A DNA stretch of 64,000 nucleotides from JBEIGE01 sp040382055 (GTDB taxonomy: Bacteria; Pseudomonadota; Gammaproteobacteria; Burkholderiales; Burkholderiaceae_C), in NCBI GenBank assembly GCA_040382055.1, contig JBEIGE010000002.1, forward strand, positions 124,001 to 188,000. The letters are read 5' to 3'. Both the position numbers and the translations under genes were made by a program. Below the pieces are notes generated by a model. That model saw only the letters and a list, made by a program, of their open reading frames with translations, was not told where the DNA came from and made no database searches. Below, in pieces: positions 36,892-45,216 of this stretch (position 1 is its first letter; every line of letters begins with the position of its first letter).

Positions 36892-37284
36892 CTATTTGGG
36901 CCTGTGCATGGCACAAAGCTTGTTGCCGTCGGGGTCCCTGACGTAAGACAAATGAATCGCACCCAGGCTGCCTTCTCTCAAGCCCGGGGGGTCTTCGACA
37001 GACGTACCGCCGTGTTCAACCGCGGTGTCATGGAACTTGCGGACCAGCTCGGGTGAAGAGCACTTGAAACCGATGGTTCCGCCGTTGCCAAATGAGGCCG
37101 GCTCACCGTTGAGCGGCTCGCTCACGCAGAACGTCCCACCGTCGTGCCGGTAGAACAGGCGAGTTTGCCCGGTGCTGTTCAAATTTCGCATCGCCTCACC
37201 AGCACCAAGCACGCCAAGCACGGCGTCATAAAAGCGCTTGGCGCGATCAATGTCGCTTGATCCAACCATGACATGACTGAACAT
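36892..37284 (-). CDS. VOC family protein (glyoxalase/bleomycin-resistance fold), copy A
   Basis: A 130-residue vicinal-oxygen-chelate protein starting FSHVMVGSSDIDRAKRFYDAVLG and ending YVRDPDGNKLCAMH, both typical. Substrate unknown. It is clearly related to the VOC gene at 38570-38965 (same FSH start, GNGG/GNGQ middle and DPxGNKLC end), suggesting an old duplication. The HD-domain gene upstream is 44 bases away, so the two may be co-transcribed. Confidence 0.87.
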   Translation of the reverse strand: MFSHVMVGSSDIDRAKRFYDAVLGVLGAGEAMRNLNSTGQTRLFYRHDGGTFCVSEPLNGEPASFGNGGTIGFKCSSPELVRKFHDTAVEHGGTSVEDPPGLREGSLGAIHLSYVRDPDGNKLCAMHRPK

Positions 37285-37328
37285 TTTTACGTCTCCTTTT
37301 GTTTCTGATGCGGGATTCTATAGAAGGA

Positions 37329-37904
37329 CTAATCAAGAGCCGCCTTGTACACACTGTTCTTGGGTACTGCCATCAGGCGTCGCAGCATGGGCATAAATTC
37401 GCTAAGCGCAAGGGTCTCGCCTGCCGGGTTAAATGCAGGGTTGTCATAAAGTTCGACAAACTCGGCCGTACGCTCATAGTGCGGGCTAGCCTTGAACATA
37501 TCGCGCATGTCTCTGTTCATGCCAATATGGTGAAAGAAGTTGTAGCCTTGGAATATTCCATGATGTTGAACCATCCAATGGTTTTCATCGCTGACAAAGG
37601 GTTTGAGAATCGCAGCGGCTATATCGGGGTGATTGAAACTGCCCAAGGTGTCGCCGATGTCGTGCAGCAAAGCGCAAACAACGTACTCTTCATCCCTGCC
37701 GTCCTTCAACGCGAGGGTCGCGGTTTGGAGGCTATGCGCGAGTCGGTCTATGGGGAAACCACCATAGTCACCGTCCAGGAGTTGAAGGTGAGCCAGAACG
37801 CGATCTGGCAATGCCCTGGCCATCTTCATGGCCTCTGGAACAATCAATGCCCAGTCTTCTTTCGTGCTGTCTTCCATTCTGGTGAACTGTGCTCGGGCAT
37901 TCAT
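37329..37904 (-). CDS. HD domain phosphohydrolase
   Basis: A 191-residue HD-superfamily protein with the metal motif CALLHDIGDTLGSFNHPDIAA and further His in MVQHHG. The length and layout match small bacterial HD proteins that hydrolyse nucleotides or related phosphoesters, or oxygenate inositol-like compounds. The exact substrate is not recognisable. Confidence 0.82.
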   Translation of the reverse strand: MNARAQFTRMEDSTKEDWALIVPEAMKMARALPDRVLAHLQLLDGDYGGFPIDRLAHSLQTATLALKDGRDEEYVVCALLHDIGDTLGSFNHPDIAAAILKPFVSDENHWMVQHHGIFQGYNFFHHIGMNRDMRDMFKASPHYERTAEFVELYDNPAFNPAGETLALSEFMPMLRRLMAVPKNSVYKAALD

Positions 37905-37976
37905 TACTGATTCCTTGGGTGTGATGCGTGGATAGATTACTTGAAGTAGCGTATTTTCTGCCTGGCCATCGCTGAT

Positions 37977-38423
37977 TTAGCCGGGGATATCAGGCTCTAC
38001 AAGCGATGCAAGTTGTGCCAGCGACTCCTGCCAGCCCAGGTAGCACATTTCCAGTGGGATGACGTCGGGAATTCCGGTCTGACTGACGTTCAGCTCCGTT
38101 CCACAAAGTACGGGTGTCAGGGAAACTGTGACCTCCAGAAGGCCAGGCAAGTTTGGGTCTTCAAACTTGTCCGTATAGCGGATGCGCTCATTTGGAACCA
38201 GCTCGAGATACTCGCCACCGAAGGAATGCCCGCTGCCGCTGCCGAAGTTGTGAAACGTCATTCTGAAAGTGCCACCGACACGGGCGTCCATGTGGTGCAC
38301 CGTGCAGGTGAAGCCGTATGGCGGTAGCCACTTGGCCATGGCTCCCGGTTCAAGAAATGCGCGATAGACCTTCTCGGGCTTGGTGCGGAGCACTCGATGG
38401 ATGTGAACAGTGCGATTGGACAT
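37977..38423 (-). CDS. SRPBCC (AHSA1-like) family protein
   Basis: A 148-residue START-like fold protein with the typical opening IHRVLRTKPEKVYRAFLEPGAMAKWLPP and GGEYLELVPNERIRYTDKF. Such proteins bind hydrophobic ligands or act as stress-related accessory factors; no specific function is assignable. It belongs to the small-gene array. Confidence 0.86.
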   Translation of the reverse strand: MSNRTVHIHRVLRTKPEKVYRAFLEPGAMAKWLPPYGFTCTVHHMDARVGGTFRMTFHNFGSGSGHSFGGEYLELVPNERIRYTDKFEDPNLPGLLEVTVSLTPVLCGTELNVSQTGIPDVIPLEMCYLGWQESLAQLASLVEPDIPG

Positions 38424-38569
38424 GGTGTTGCTTGAGCAAGTGGAATTGGCTAAAAAGTGTAGCTGCGATGTCTAAAGATTGAAAGGGCGGGACCTTCCGC
38501 AGGCGGCACCCCGCAGGACGATCAAGCTTCTCTGGCTCGGTGGAAGGCGACAAGTCGCGGTGCATAGGC

Positions 38570-38965
38570 TTACTCCTCTGGTGAGTGGCACGCAACGCAA
38601 AGCTTGTTGCCCTCTGGGTCGCGGAAGTAAGCGCCATAGTAATTGACATGGTATTGCGGCCTTAAACCAGGCAGTCCTTCTGAAGAGCCACCGCAGCGCA
38701 GCGCAGCTTGGTAGGCGGCTTCTACGGTCTTTCTGTCTTTCGCCAGAAGGGCGATCATTTGTCCATTGCCTGGATCATGAGGCTGCCCATCGTAGGGCTT
38801 GCATATGACAAAGTAGGGGCGTGAGCGATCATTGCTGTGCCACCCGGCCCATGGTATCTCCGGCTCGCAAAAGCGAGCTTCATTGCCAAGAACAAGCATG
38901 ACTTCGGTGTAGAACTTCAGCGCTCGGTCAAAGTCTTTGACACTTACGAAAATATGTGAAAACAA
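38570..38965 (-). CDS. VOC family protein, copy B
   Basis: A 131-residue VOC-fold protein (FSHIFVSVKDFDRALKFYTEV at the start, FRDPEGNKLCVACH at the end), a paralogue of the gene at 36892-37284. It probably binds a metal through VOC ligands, but the substrate is unknown. The 146-base gap to the SRPBCC gene contains GC-rich inverted segments around 38487-38515 but no recognised gene. Confidence 0.86.
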   Translation of the reverse strand: MFSHIFVSVKDFDRALKFYTEVMLVLGNEARFCEPEIPWAGWHSNDRSRPYFVICKPYDGQPHDPGNGQMIALLAKDRKTVEAAYQAALRCGGSSEGLPGLRPQYHVNYYGAYFRDPEGNKLCVACHSPEE

Positions 38966-39010
38966 GGCAGCTCCTTACGCTCTTGTCAGTCTAATGTGGC
39001 CTTTTGAAGC

Positions 39011-39376
39011 CTAGCGTATGACCCGACTGAACCTGACCGCAGCTGAGCAGGCAAGGGTTACGCCCAGCACCACTTCAGCCCAAATGGTGGCGTTGGTAAC
39101 AAACGTGTGCTCTGAGCAGAGTGCAAGTGTGTAGTGAAGAAGGCCGTCAGTGCCCAATAGGCCATAAACCATGAGTAGGATCGCTGCAATGCGACTCCAA
39201 CCGCTCCAATTGGCCGCGATTGCAAGAACCCCAATACTGGCTACTCCCAGCCACGCCAAGTAAACAGACTCCCTGGTCATCCAGACCGGCAGGCCCGGAT
39301 AGAAAGCAATGTATTCGGCGTTGTGGCTGAAGTGAGTCAGACTAGCCAAGGTGTACAGGGTAAAGAGTACGGGCAT
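39011..39376 (-). CDS. Small four-helix membrane protein, function unknown
   Basis: A 121-residue protein with four predicted transmembrane segments (about 1-17, 39-56, 62-80 and 95-113), with His-rich loops (LTHFSHNAEY). I do not recognise a named family with certainty. It starts 6 bases after the tautomerase gene ends, so the two are probably translated from one mRNA. Confidence 0.7.
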   Translation of the reverse strand: MPVLFTLYTLASLTHFSHNAEYIAFYPGLPVWMTRESVYLAWLGVASIGVLAIAANWSGWSRIAAILLMVYGLLGTDGLLHYTLALCSEHTFVTNATIWAEVVLGVTLACSAAVRFSRVIR

Positions 39377-39382
39377 AGGATC

Positions 39383-39775
39383 TTATGCTTTTGAGTGGTG
39401 ATCGGCATAAGCGACCCCAAGGCCTAGCGACCAATCCATCCGGGAGTTTTCTACCAAAGCAATCATGATGTCGTCTGCTCGAAACCCGGCCTGAACGGCT
39501 TGATCTGCCACATAACGGAATAGCGCGCGCTTCTGATCATCGGTGCGGCCAAGCAGAAAAACCACCTCAACCACGCAGGCATCTTTCGAGCGGTTAACGC
39601 CTCCGAAATGAGGGTCAAGAATCATTTCATCGGAATCGAATCGAGATATCAGTTGAAAGAGATCATTAGGCGGGACATTGCATGTCTTCACAAGCCCGTC
39701 TTGTACCGCTTCGGCCAAGGCTTTTACTTGTGCTTGGGCGAGATGTTTCGGGGCTGAAATCTTCGTTAGTGGCAT
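39383..39775 (-). CDS. Tautomerase family protein
   Basis: A 130-residue protein of the 4-oxalocrotonate tautomerase/MIF superfamily. After Met removal, Pro is the N-terminal residue (PLTKISAP), as needed for catalysis. The double-length size matches fused two-domain members. Physiological substrate unknown; it may handle unsaturated keto acids. Confidence 0.82.
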   Translation of the reverse strand: MPLTKISAPKHLAQAQVKALAEAVQDGLVKTCNVPPNDLFQLISRFDSDEMILDPHFGGVNRSKDACVVEVVFLLGRTDDQKRALFRYVADQAVQAGFRADDIMIALVENSRMDWSLGLGVAYADHHSKA

Positions 39776-39844
39776 GGTGGTCCCTTCAGAACTAAAACTG
39801 TACGAACGTCACTTTATAACTGTCTAACTTTAGCGCACCGATTT

Positions 39845-40312
39845 TCATGACAATGGCTCCATAAGGCCGATTCGATTGCCCTCGCTATCTTCAATTTCAG
39901 CCACATAGGCATACTCACCCGCCTTCGCTTTTGGAAAAAGAACTGTGACGCCCGCCAGCGATGCGCGCGACAGAGTTTTGTCAATACTCTCCGTGCGTAA
40001 GTAAATCAGCGTGCCATGAAGCGATGGTTTGTAAGTCTCTCCCTTCGCCAATGCACCGCTGATTCCAGACCCATCAATATCAAAAGGCATAAGCGCCATC
40101 TGATTTGAATGGATCTCTTCGAGTTGGAAATCAAAACCAAACACCTTTTCGTAAAACTCGATAGCCCGCTTCATGTCGCTCACGGGAATCTCAAAATACA
40201 TCGCCGGATTCGTTTTCTGAGTCATTGTTTCGCTCTCATGTGGTGAACAAGCTGAAATCAAAATTGCAACAGAAGCAAGAATAGCCCTTGTCATTTTGCG
40301 CACTATTTGCAT
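39845..40312 (-). CDS. VOC family protein, possibly a lipoprotein
   Basis: The VOC domain (PAMYFEIPVSDMKRAIEFYEKVFG to YVAEIEDSEGNRIGLME) is clear. From an in-frame ATG at 40312 the protein gains a hydrophobic signal with a lipobox (ILASVAILISAC), which would make it a membrane-attached VOC protein. Alternatively, translation starts at ATG 40225 (MTQKTNP), preceded by GAGAG at good spacing, giving a cytoplasmic 126-residue protein. The lipobox is unlikely by chance, so the longer form is listed. Confidence 0.72.
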   Translation of the reverse strand: MQIVRKMTRAILASVAILISACSPHESETMTQKTNPAMYFEIPVSDMKRAIEFYEKVFGFDFQLEEIHSNQMALMPFDIDGSGISGALAKGETYKPSLHGTLIYLRTESIDKTLSRASLAGVTVLFPKAKAGEYAYVAEIEDSEGNRIGLMEPLS

Positions 40313-40647
40313 CCCGGCTTTCATTCGCGTGGAAATCCGGTTCTTAAACAAAGGGTTTCGACTTGAACGCAACGACTGCATTCTGCCGCTATTGACGCAT
40401 GCCGCCTCCCCAACAGCCAAAGCATCAATCAAACTCTTGCGTTTGTGGGAGAGTCCACATACCTATGGTCAGCTCGGAGTCCAGCGCGATGATGACATCG
40501 TAATAATGTTGATGCCACAAACCAATGAGGTATGGCAAGGTCGTCACACGGATGCCTCATCTGGCGGCGCTGATTGCTCCCAGGCGTTTCGGTGGGCGGG
40601 ATGAGGCAACGACCGGCACTAGCGTGACTGGCAAGTTCTTGCCCGAT

Positions 40648-41040
40648 TTACGCCCCGATGGGTGTGCACAGCTCAACCAGGCAACCGTCGGGAGTGCGGA
40701 CATAGGAGACCACTTGGCCCCAGGGTTTGGTGGAGGGTGCCGCCAGTTCTGCGGCTCCGGCGGCAACTGCAGCGGCATGTGCAGCAGCGACGTTCTCCGT
40801 GACCAGGGCAATCTCCATGCCGAGCGGCTGGGGTGACTCATCTGCGCGCACATGACCGCCTTGAAAGTTGCTATCGCCAAGCGCGTGTGCGGCAAAAGAC
40901 AAGGTCGTTGCACCGGTTTCAAGCTCTCCGTAGGTGCCTGAATCATGAAGAAATTTCGTCTTCAGTCCGAACGCCTGCCCAAAAAACGCCAGCGATTTCG
41001 CGACGTCTGGTACATAGAGGATGGTGTAGCCGAGTTTCAT
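40648..41040 (-). CDS. VOC family protein, copy D
   Basis: A 130-residue VOC-fold protein starting GYTILYVPDVAKSLAFFGQAFG, with an Ala-rich helix in the second half and a C-terminal metal-ligand region DGCLVELCTPIG. It is not closely similar to the other VOC genes nearby. The 335 bases between it and the lipoprotein-VOC start contain no convincing gene. Confidence 0.86.
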   Translation of the reverse strand: MKLGYTILYVPDVAKSLAFFGQAFGLKTKFLHDSGTYGELETGATTLSFAAHALGDSNFQGGHVRADESPQPLGMEIALVTENVAAAHAAAVAAGAAELAAPSTKPWGQVVSYVRTPDGCLVELCTPIGA

Positions 41041-41079
41041 GGTTAGGCTCTCGTGGGTTGATCGGGAGAAGAAGCTTGT

Positions 41080-41604
41080 TCACTTGTTCCCTGTGCTGCC
41101 CCCAACTTTACTCAAATGGGTTGAAACCCAAATTGCATGTTCAACATCTTTGTCGCCCACTTCTATCGTGGTGTCAGAAAATCTGGGTGCGCTAAATAAA
41201 GACCACCGATTGTTTGTAAACCCATAGGGTTCAGTTGGCATACCGGTAATGGCTTGCCTTTTATTACGGCCGCTGCCACTGATATTGTGATGAACGGCCA
41301 CAGAGTAGCGACCGGGGGCCAAGCCTTTAAACACGACGACTTGTTCACCATTAATAGGCTTAGGATCGACAAGCATGGTTTGCACCCCTGCAGGAGGATT
41401 TTGGTAATCTTCCAGCACAGGGAAAAACTCATCTTTGCTATACAAAGCCAGCCTCAGCTTGCCTTCATTGCTCAGAATGTTTTGAATACGAACTGACAGG
41501 TCTGCTGCAAATGACGGGCTTGCAAAGCCAAGCACCACAAGGATGACCAGGCACCGCCATGGCTTCATCAACGCTGTATTTTTGAGGTCAAAGTGCGGTT
41601 TCAT
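41080..41604 (-). CDS. DUF2141 domain secreted protein
   Basis: A 174-residue protein from ATG 41604 (a start at 41568 is also possible) with a signal peptide ending near SFAADL. The mature part has the DUF2141 features LRLALYSKDEFF, FKGLAPGRYSVAVHHN and the N-terminal SVRIQNI. Family function is unknown; it is predicted to be a periplasmic beta-sandwich. The downstream end is 39 bases from the copy D VOC start. Confidence 0.82.
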   Translation of the reverse strand: MKPHFDLKNTALMKPWRCLVILVVLGFASPSFAADLSVRIQNILSNEGKLRLALYSKDEFFPVLEDYQNPPAGVQTMLVDPKPINGEQVVVFKGLAPGRYSVAVHHNISGSGRNKRQAITGMPTEPYGFTNNRWSLFSAPRFSDTTIEVGDKDVEHAIWVSTHLSKVGGSTGNK

Positions 41605-41781
41605 AGCTACGTCCAGTTGTTCTGTTTTTCTACTGTACGAGCGCATGGCCTGCCATGCAGCACTGATGCGACGAAATGCGGGTTTGATGCGATGAACCGG
41701 CAGATTTAGGTGCTGACAGAACTCGATCAAGATCGTGGCTATTCCAGGCCTATAGCCATTTCCTGGCGAATCTTTGGCCAA

Positions 41782-42084
41782 ACTCTAAGCTAAGAGCGCA
41801 ATATCAGCCTAGGCATGCATGACTATAGTTTTCACAATGGTGATTGTTTCGACCTCTGTCGGGAGCAAGCGCGCCAGCATTGGTGTGACATGCCAGCGAA
41901 ATTAATGTTGCTCGATCGTTGAGAAGCGATTCAATACCTTGAAGGGAACCAGAAGCTCGGAGCGGTTGGAGTCTCCTTACTTCCCCGGGCGATTCACCAA
42001 AGCCTGTTAGCACTGAACGCCATGGCTTTCTGACATCCCATGATACTTGGCAATCTTTGCCAAAACGCACTTAAAATCAAGCGC
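41782..42084. other. Intergenic stretch before parD, no gene recognised
   Basis: About 300 bases between DUF2141 and parD. A minus-strand frame of 88 codons exists (41804-42070) but shows no family signature, so it is not called. The last 30 bases before parD are A-rich and may contain its promoter, but no clear -35/-10 pair or operator palindrome was seen. Confidence 0.5.
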
Positions 42085-42357
42085 ATGAGCACCGTCACCA
42101 TGAACATTTCCCTCACCGATGACCTGAAGGCCTTTGTGGATGCACGCATCAAGGCGCGGGGCTTCAGCTCTGCCAGTGAATACATGCGTGATCTGGTTCG
42201 GCGCGATGAAGAGCGGGCCAGTGAGGAGCGGTTTAAGGCGCTCATACAGGCGGGGCTGGACTCACCCTTGGATCCGCGCTCGTGGGAAGAGCACCGGGCC
42301 GAGCTGAGTGCAAAAATTGCTTCTGCCCGCTCTGCTTCGCGGCATTCGGCGGCGTGA
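42085..42357 (+). CDS. parD: ParD-like ribbon-helix-helix antitoxin
   Basis: A 90-residue type II antitoxin with an N-terminal RHH DNA-binding domain (STVTMNISLTDDLKAFVDARIKA-like) and a disordered C-terminal toxin-binding tail. The start is ATG 42085. Its stop overlaps the parE GTG by 2 bases. It would repress its own operon and neutralise ParE; with parE broken it may now be an orphan antitoxin. Confidence 0.88.
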   Translation: MSTVTMNISLTDDLKAFVDARIKARGFSSASEYMRDLVRRDEERASEERFKALIQAGLDSPLDPRSWEEHRAELSAKIASARSASRHSAA

Positions 42358-42665
42358 AACGCATACTTCGCAGAACCGCAGCCTCGCATGACGTTGACAG
42401 CGCTGTTCTTTACTATCTCGAACAGGCTGGGACCTCGGTAGCAGATCGCTTTCTTCGTGCTTACGACCATGCGTTGTTGCACTTTTCAGAGTTTTCAGCG
42501 ACCGGATCGACGCGATACGCCAGCCTCTTTGATGCTTCAAACTTGAGGTTCTGGACATTACAAAAATTTCCTTAGGCCGTGTTTTACCTTGAACATACTG
42601 ATGCGGTAGAAGTTATCCGCGTGCTGCATCAATCGTCCGACATTCCTGCTCACCTGCAGCATTAA
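42354..42665 (+). pseudogene. parE: ParE-like toxin interrupted by one in-frame TAG
   Basis: A RelE/ParE-superfamily toxin starting at GTG 42354 within the parD stop. The first 73 codons match ParE (AVLYYLEQAGTSVADRFL and ATGSTRYASLF). A TAG at 42573-42575 follows LQKFP, where homologues have Tyr in the motif FPYLVFY. The frame continues AVFYLEHTDAVEVIRVLHQ and SSDIPAHLQH to a TAA at 42663. The truncated product lacks the C-terminal strands, including the conserved R-V-L-H, so it should be inactive. Confidence 0.85.
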
Positions 42666-42694
42666 CTTACCCTGATTTTTTTGGATTTCCCCTC

Positions 42695-44326
42695 GTGTCT
42701 TTCCTCTCAGAAACCCGCCGCCGGCGCACCTTTGCCATCATTTCCCACCCAGACGCAGGCAAGACCACGCTCACAGAAAAGCTGCTGCTGTTCTCGGGCG
42801 CGATTCAGATTGCCGGATCGGTGAAGGCCCGCAAAGCCAGCCGCCACGCCACGTCTGACTGGATGGAAATAGAAAAGCAGCGCGGTATTTCGGTGGCGAG
42901 TTCGGTCATGCAAATGGCCTACCGCGACCATGTGGTGAATTTGCTGGACACACCTGGCCACAAGGATTTTTCAGAGGACACCTACCGGGTTTTAACTGCG
43001 GTGGACTCGGCCCTCATGGTGATTGATGCAGCCAATGGCGTAGAGGCGCAAACCCGCCGCCTGATTGAGGTGTGCCGCCAGCGCGATACGCCCATCATCA
43101 CCTTTGTGAACAAGATGGACCGCGAAGTGCGCGAGCCGCTCGACATTCTGGACGAGATTGAACGCGAGCTGGGCATGCCCTGCGTGCCCATGACCTGGCC
43201 GGTGGGCCAGGGCAAGCAGTTTGGCGGCATCATCAATTTGCGCACCCAGGCCATGACAGTGTTTGAGAGCGGCAGCGAGCGCCGCCCGCAAGACTTTGAC
43301 ACGGTGCCGCTGAATGACGCCGCCGCACTCGAGAAACGTTTTGGCCACGAGTGGACGACCGCCCTGGAAAGCATGGAACTGGCCGTGGGTGCGTCCCCGG
43401 CCTGGGACCACGCTGCGTTTCTGGCGGGCAAGCAAACGCCCGTTTTCTTTGGTTCGGGCGTGAACAACTTTGGCGTGATGGAAGTGCTGGACGCTTTGGT
43501 CGATCTGGCCCCCTCGCCGGGCCCGCGCAAAAGCTCTTACGTGGTGAACAAGCAGCCGGTACTCAAAGACGTGCAGCCTGAAGATGAGGCTTTCAGTGGT
43601 GTGGTGTTCAAGGTGCAGGCCAATATGGACGCCAACCACCGCGACCGCATTGCCTTCGTGCGCATGGCCAGCGGCAGGTATGCCCCCGGGATGAAGCTCA
43701 AGGTCATGCGCACCGCCAATGAGCTGCGCCCGACCTCGGTCGTCACCTTCATGAGCCAGCGCCGCGAGGCGGTGGAAGAAGCCTTTGCCGGAGACATCGT
43801 GGGCTTTACCACCCATGGCGGCGTGCAGCTGGGCGACACCATCACCGACGGCAGCGTGAACCTGATGTTCACCGGATTGCCGTTTTTTGCGCCGGAGATG
43901 TTCATGACTGTGGTGCTGAAAAACCCGCTGCGCACCAAGCAGCTGCAACAGGGCCTGGCCCAGTTGGGTGAAGAAGGGGCGATTCAGGTGTTCAAGCCCG
44001 AGGTCGGTGGCAATATGCTCTTGGGTGCCATCGGACAGTTGCAGTTTGAGGTGGTGCAGCACCGGCTGAAAGGCGAATACGACGCCGATATCCGGCTGGA
44101 AGGCAGCCAGTACACCGGTGCGCGCTGGATCACGGCGGACACCCCGGCTGAACTGCGCGCCTTTTGTGATGCCTACCCCATGCGCATGGCGCGGGACGCC
44201 GCCAACACCCTGGCCTATCTGTGCACTTCCCCCTACGATGTGCGCCTGGCTCAAGAGCGGTTTCCCAAGATTCATTTTCATCCGCTGCGCGAGCACGCAG
44301 GGCTGGCGCTGCAAAGCGCAGGCTGA
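42695..44326 (+). CDS. prfC: Peptide chain release factor 3
   Basis: A GTPase that recycles RF1/RF2 after termination. The 543 residues from a GTG show G1 SHPDAGKTTL, G3 DTPGHKDF, G4 NKMDRE and the EF-G-like second and third domains. The length is typical. A weak ribosome site lies upstream. RF3 helps when RF1 reads TAG, which is worth noting only because two TAG-broken genes lie nearby. Confidence 0.97.
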   Translation: MSFLSETRRRRTFAIISHPDAGKTTLTEKLLLFSGAIQIAGSVKARKASRHATSDWMEIEKQRGISVASSVMQMAYRDHVVNLLDTPGHKDFSEDTYRVLTAVDSALMVIDAANGVEAQTRRLIEVCRQRDTPIITFVNKMDREVREPLDILDEIERELGMPCVPMTWPVGQGKQFGGIINLRTQAMTVFESGSERRPQDFDTVPLNDAAALEKRFGHEWTTALESMELAVGASPAWDHAAFLAGKQTPVFFGSGVNNFGVMEVLDALVDLAPSPGPRKSSYVVNKQPVLKDVQPEDEAFSGVVFKVQANMDANHRDRIAFVRMASGRYAPGMKLKVMRTANELRPTSVVTFMSQRREAVEEAFAGDIVGFTTHGGVQLGDTITDGSVNLMFTGLPFFAPEMFMTVVLKNPLRTKQLQQGLAQLGEEGAIQVFKPEVGGNMLLGAIGQLQFEVVQHRLKGEYDADIRLEGSQYTGARWITADTPAELRAFCDAYPMRMARDAANTLAYLCTSPYDVRLAQERFPKIHFHPLREHAGLALQSAG

Positions 44327-44349
44327 ATTTTCGCAAGCCCAATCAAGGT

Positions 44350-45201
44350 ATGTTGGCTTTAAGTGACTGGCCTCTGGATGCACGCCGCAGCATCCAGGGC
44401 GTACTCACTGATATTGACGACACGCTCACCACCCATGGTGCCATCACGCCAGATGCCCTGGCGGCTCTGGCCAACTTGAAATCTGCCGGATTGAAAGTGG
44501 TGGCGATTACCGGACGCCCGATTGGCTGGTGCGAACGCTTCATGGCAGGCCCCACGCCCTGGCCTGTGGATGCCATGGTGGCGGAAAACGGCGCTGTCGC
44601 CTGGGTGCGCCAGCTGGCACTTCCGATTGCAAACAAAAACGAGGTAAATGCCTTATCAGACAAAGCCGGGTTGCTATCAAAAATATATCAACAATCGCCT
44701 GATACCCGTCTGGCCAACAAAAGTCGCATGCTGGAAGTTGCCAACCAGATTGTTCAAAGCGTGCCGGGTGCCCAGGTCACCCAAGACAGCGCAGGGCGGG
44801 AAACCGACCTGGCCATTGACCATGCCGAATTCACCAAGCTCACGCCCGCAGCGATTGAAGCCGTGCTGCACATCATGACCGCAGCGGGCATGCAGACCAC
44901 GGTCAGCAGCATTCACATTCATGGTTGTTTCGGCCATTTCAACAAATGGCAGGGCGCGAGATGGATAGTTCGTGCGCTGTATGGACAGGATCTGGCCGCT
45001 GACCTTGATCATTGGGCTTTTGTGGGCGACTCTGGCAACGATGAGAGCCTGTTTGAAAACTTGACACATACTGTGGGCGTTGCCAATATCCGTCAGGTGG
45101 CTGCCACCCTGAAGCACCTGCCACGTTACGTCACCCCCAGCGACAAGGGGGCTGGTTTTGCCGAGGTGGCCGGTGCTTTGTTAGAACCACGCCAACCATA
45201 A
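44350..45201 (+). CDS. HAD-IIB family phosphatase
   Basis: A 283-residue haloacid-dehalogenase protein with the nucleophile motif LTDIDDTLTTHG, the second motif AITGRP and the C-terminal FVGDSGNDESLF. It resembles mannosyl-3-phosphoglycerate or sugar-phosphate phosphatases. Substrate unknown. Residues around 105-120 appear to be coded by a degenerate interspersed repeat (44670-44712). It follows prfC by 23 bases. Confidence 0.88.
   Translation: MLALSDWPLDARRSIQGVLTDIDDTLTTHGAITPDALAALANLKSAGLKVVAITGRPIGWCERFMAGPTPWPVDAMVAENGAVAWVRQLALPIANKNEVNALSDKAGLLSKIYQQSPDTRLANKSRMLEVANQIVQSVPGAQVTQDSAGRETDLAIDHAEFTKLTPAAIEAVLHIMTAAGMQTTVSSIHIHGCFGHFNKWQGARWIVRALYGQDLAADLDHWAFVGDSGNDESLFENLTHTVGVANIRQVAATLKHLPRYVTPSDKGAGFAEVAGALLEPRQP
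44670..44712 (+). repeat. Degenerate interspersed-repeat copy within the HAD gene
   Basis: A GCTATCAAAAATATATCAAC-type segment followed by CGCCTGATACCCG, resembling the repeat at 15508-15570. It is read in frame and encodes a stretch with little constraint. The assignment is by eye. Confidence 0.35.
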
Positions 45202-45216
45202 GCCAAGGGAATCAAG

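Noticed and set aside
41804..42070. 88-codon minus-strand frame before parD
   Set aside because: No recognisable motif, no ribosome site and no conserved context; kept as unannotated intergenic sequence.
36235..42084. Integron cassette array with attC sites
   Set aside because: Isolated matches to GTTRRRY or RYYYAAC exist (GTTAGGC near 41042 and GTCTAAC near 39822), but no paired, palindromic attC structures and no intI were seen, and several gaps are too short to hold attC.
34532..42575. Genome-wide reassignment of TAG to an amino acid
   Set aside because: tyrS, metF and the M61 peptidase gene end naturally at TAG in places that match family lengths, so TAG works as stop; only local lesions or suppression remain possible.
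42992..44383. 463-codon open frame on the minus strand opposite prfC
   Set aside because: It is antisense to a full-length, well-conserved RF3 gene, is rich in His, Gly and Arg, and shows no domain; it is a high-GC shadow frame.
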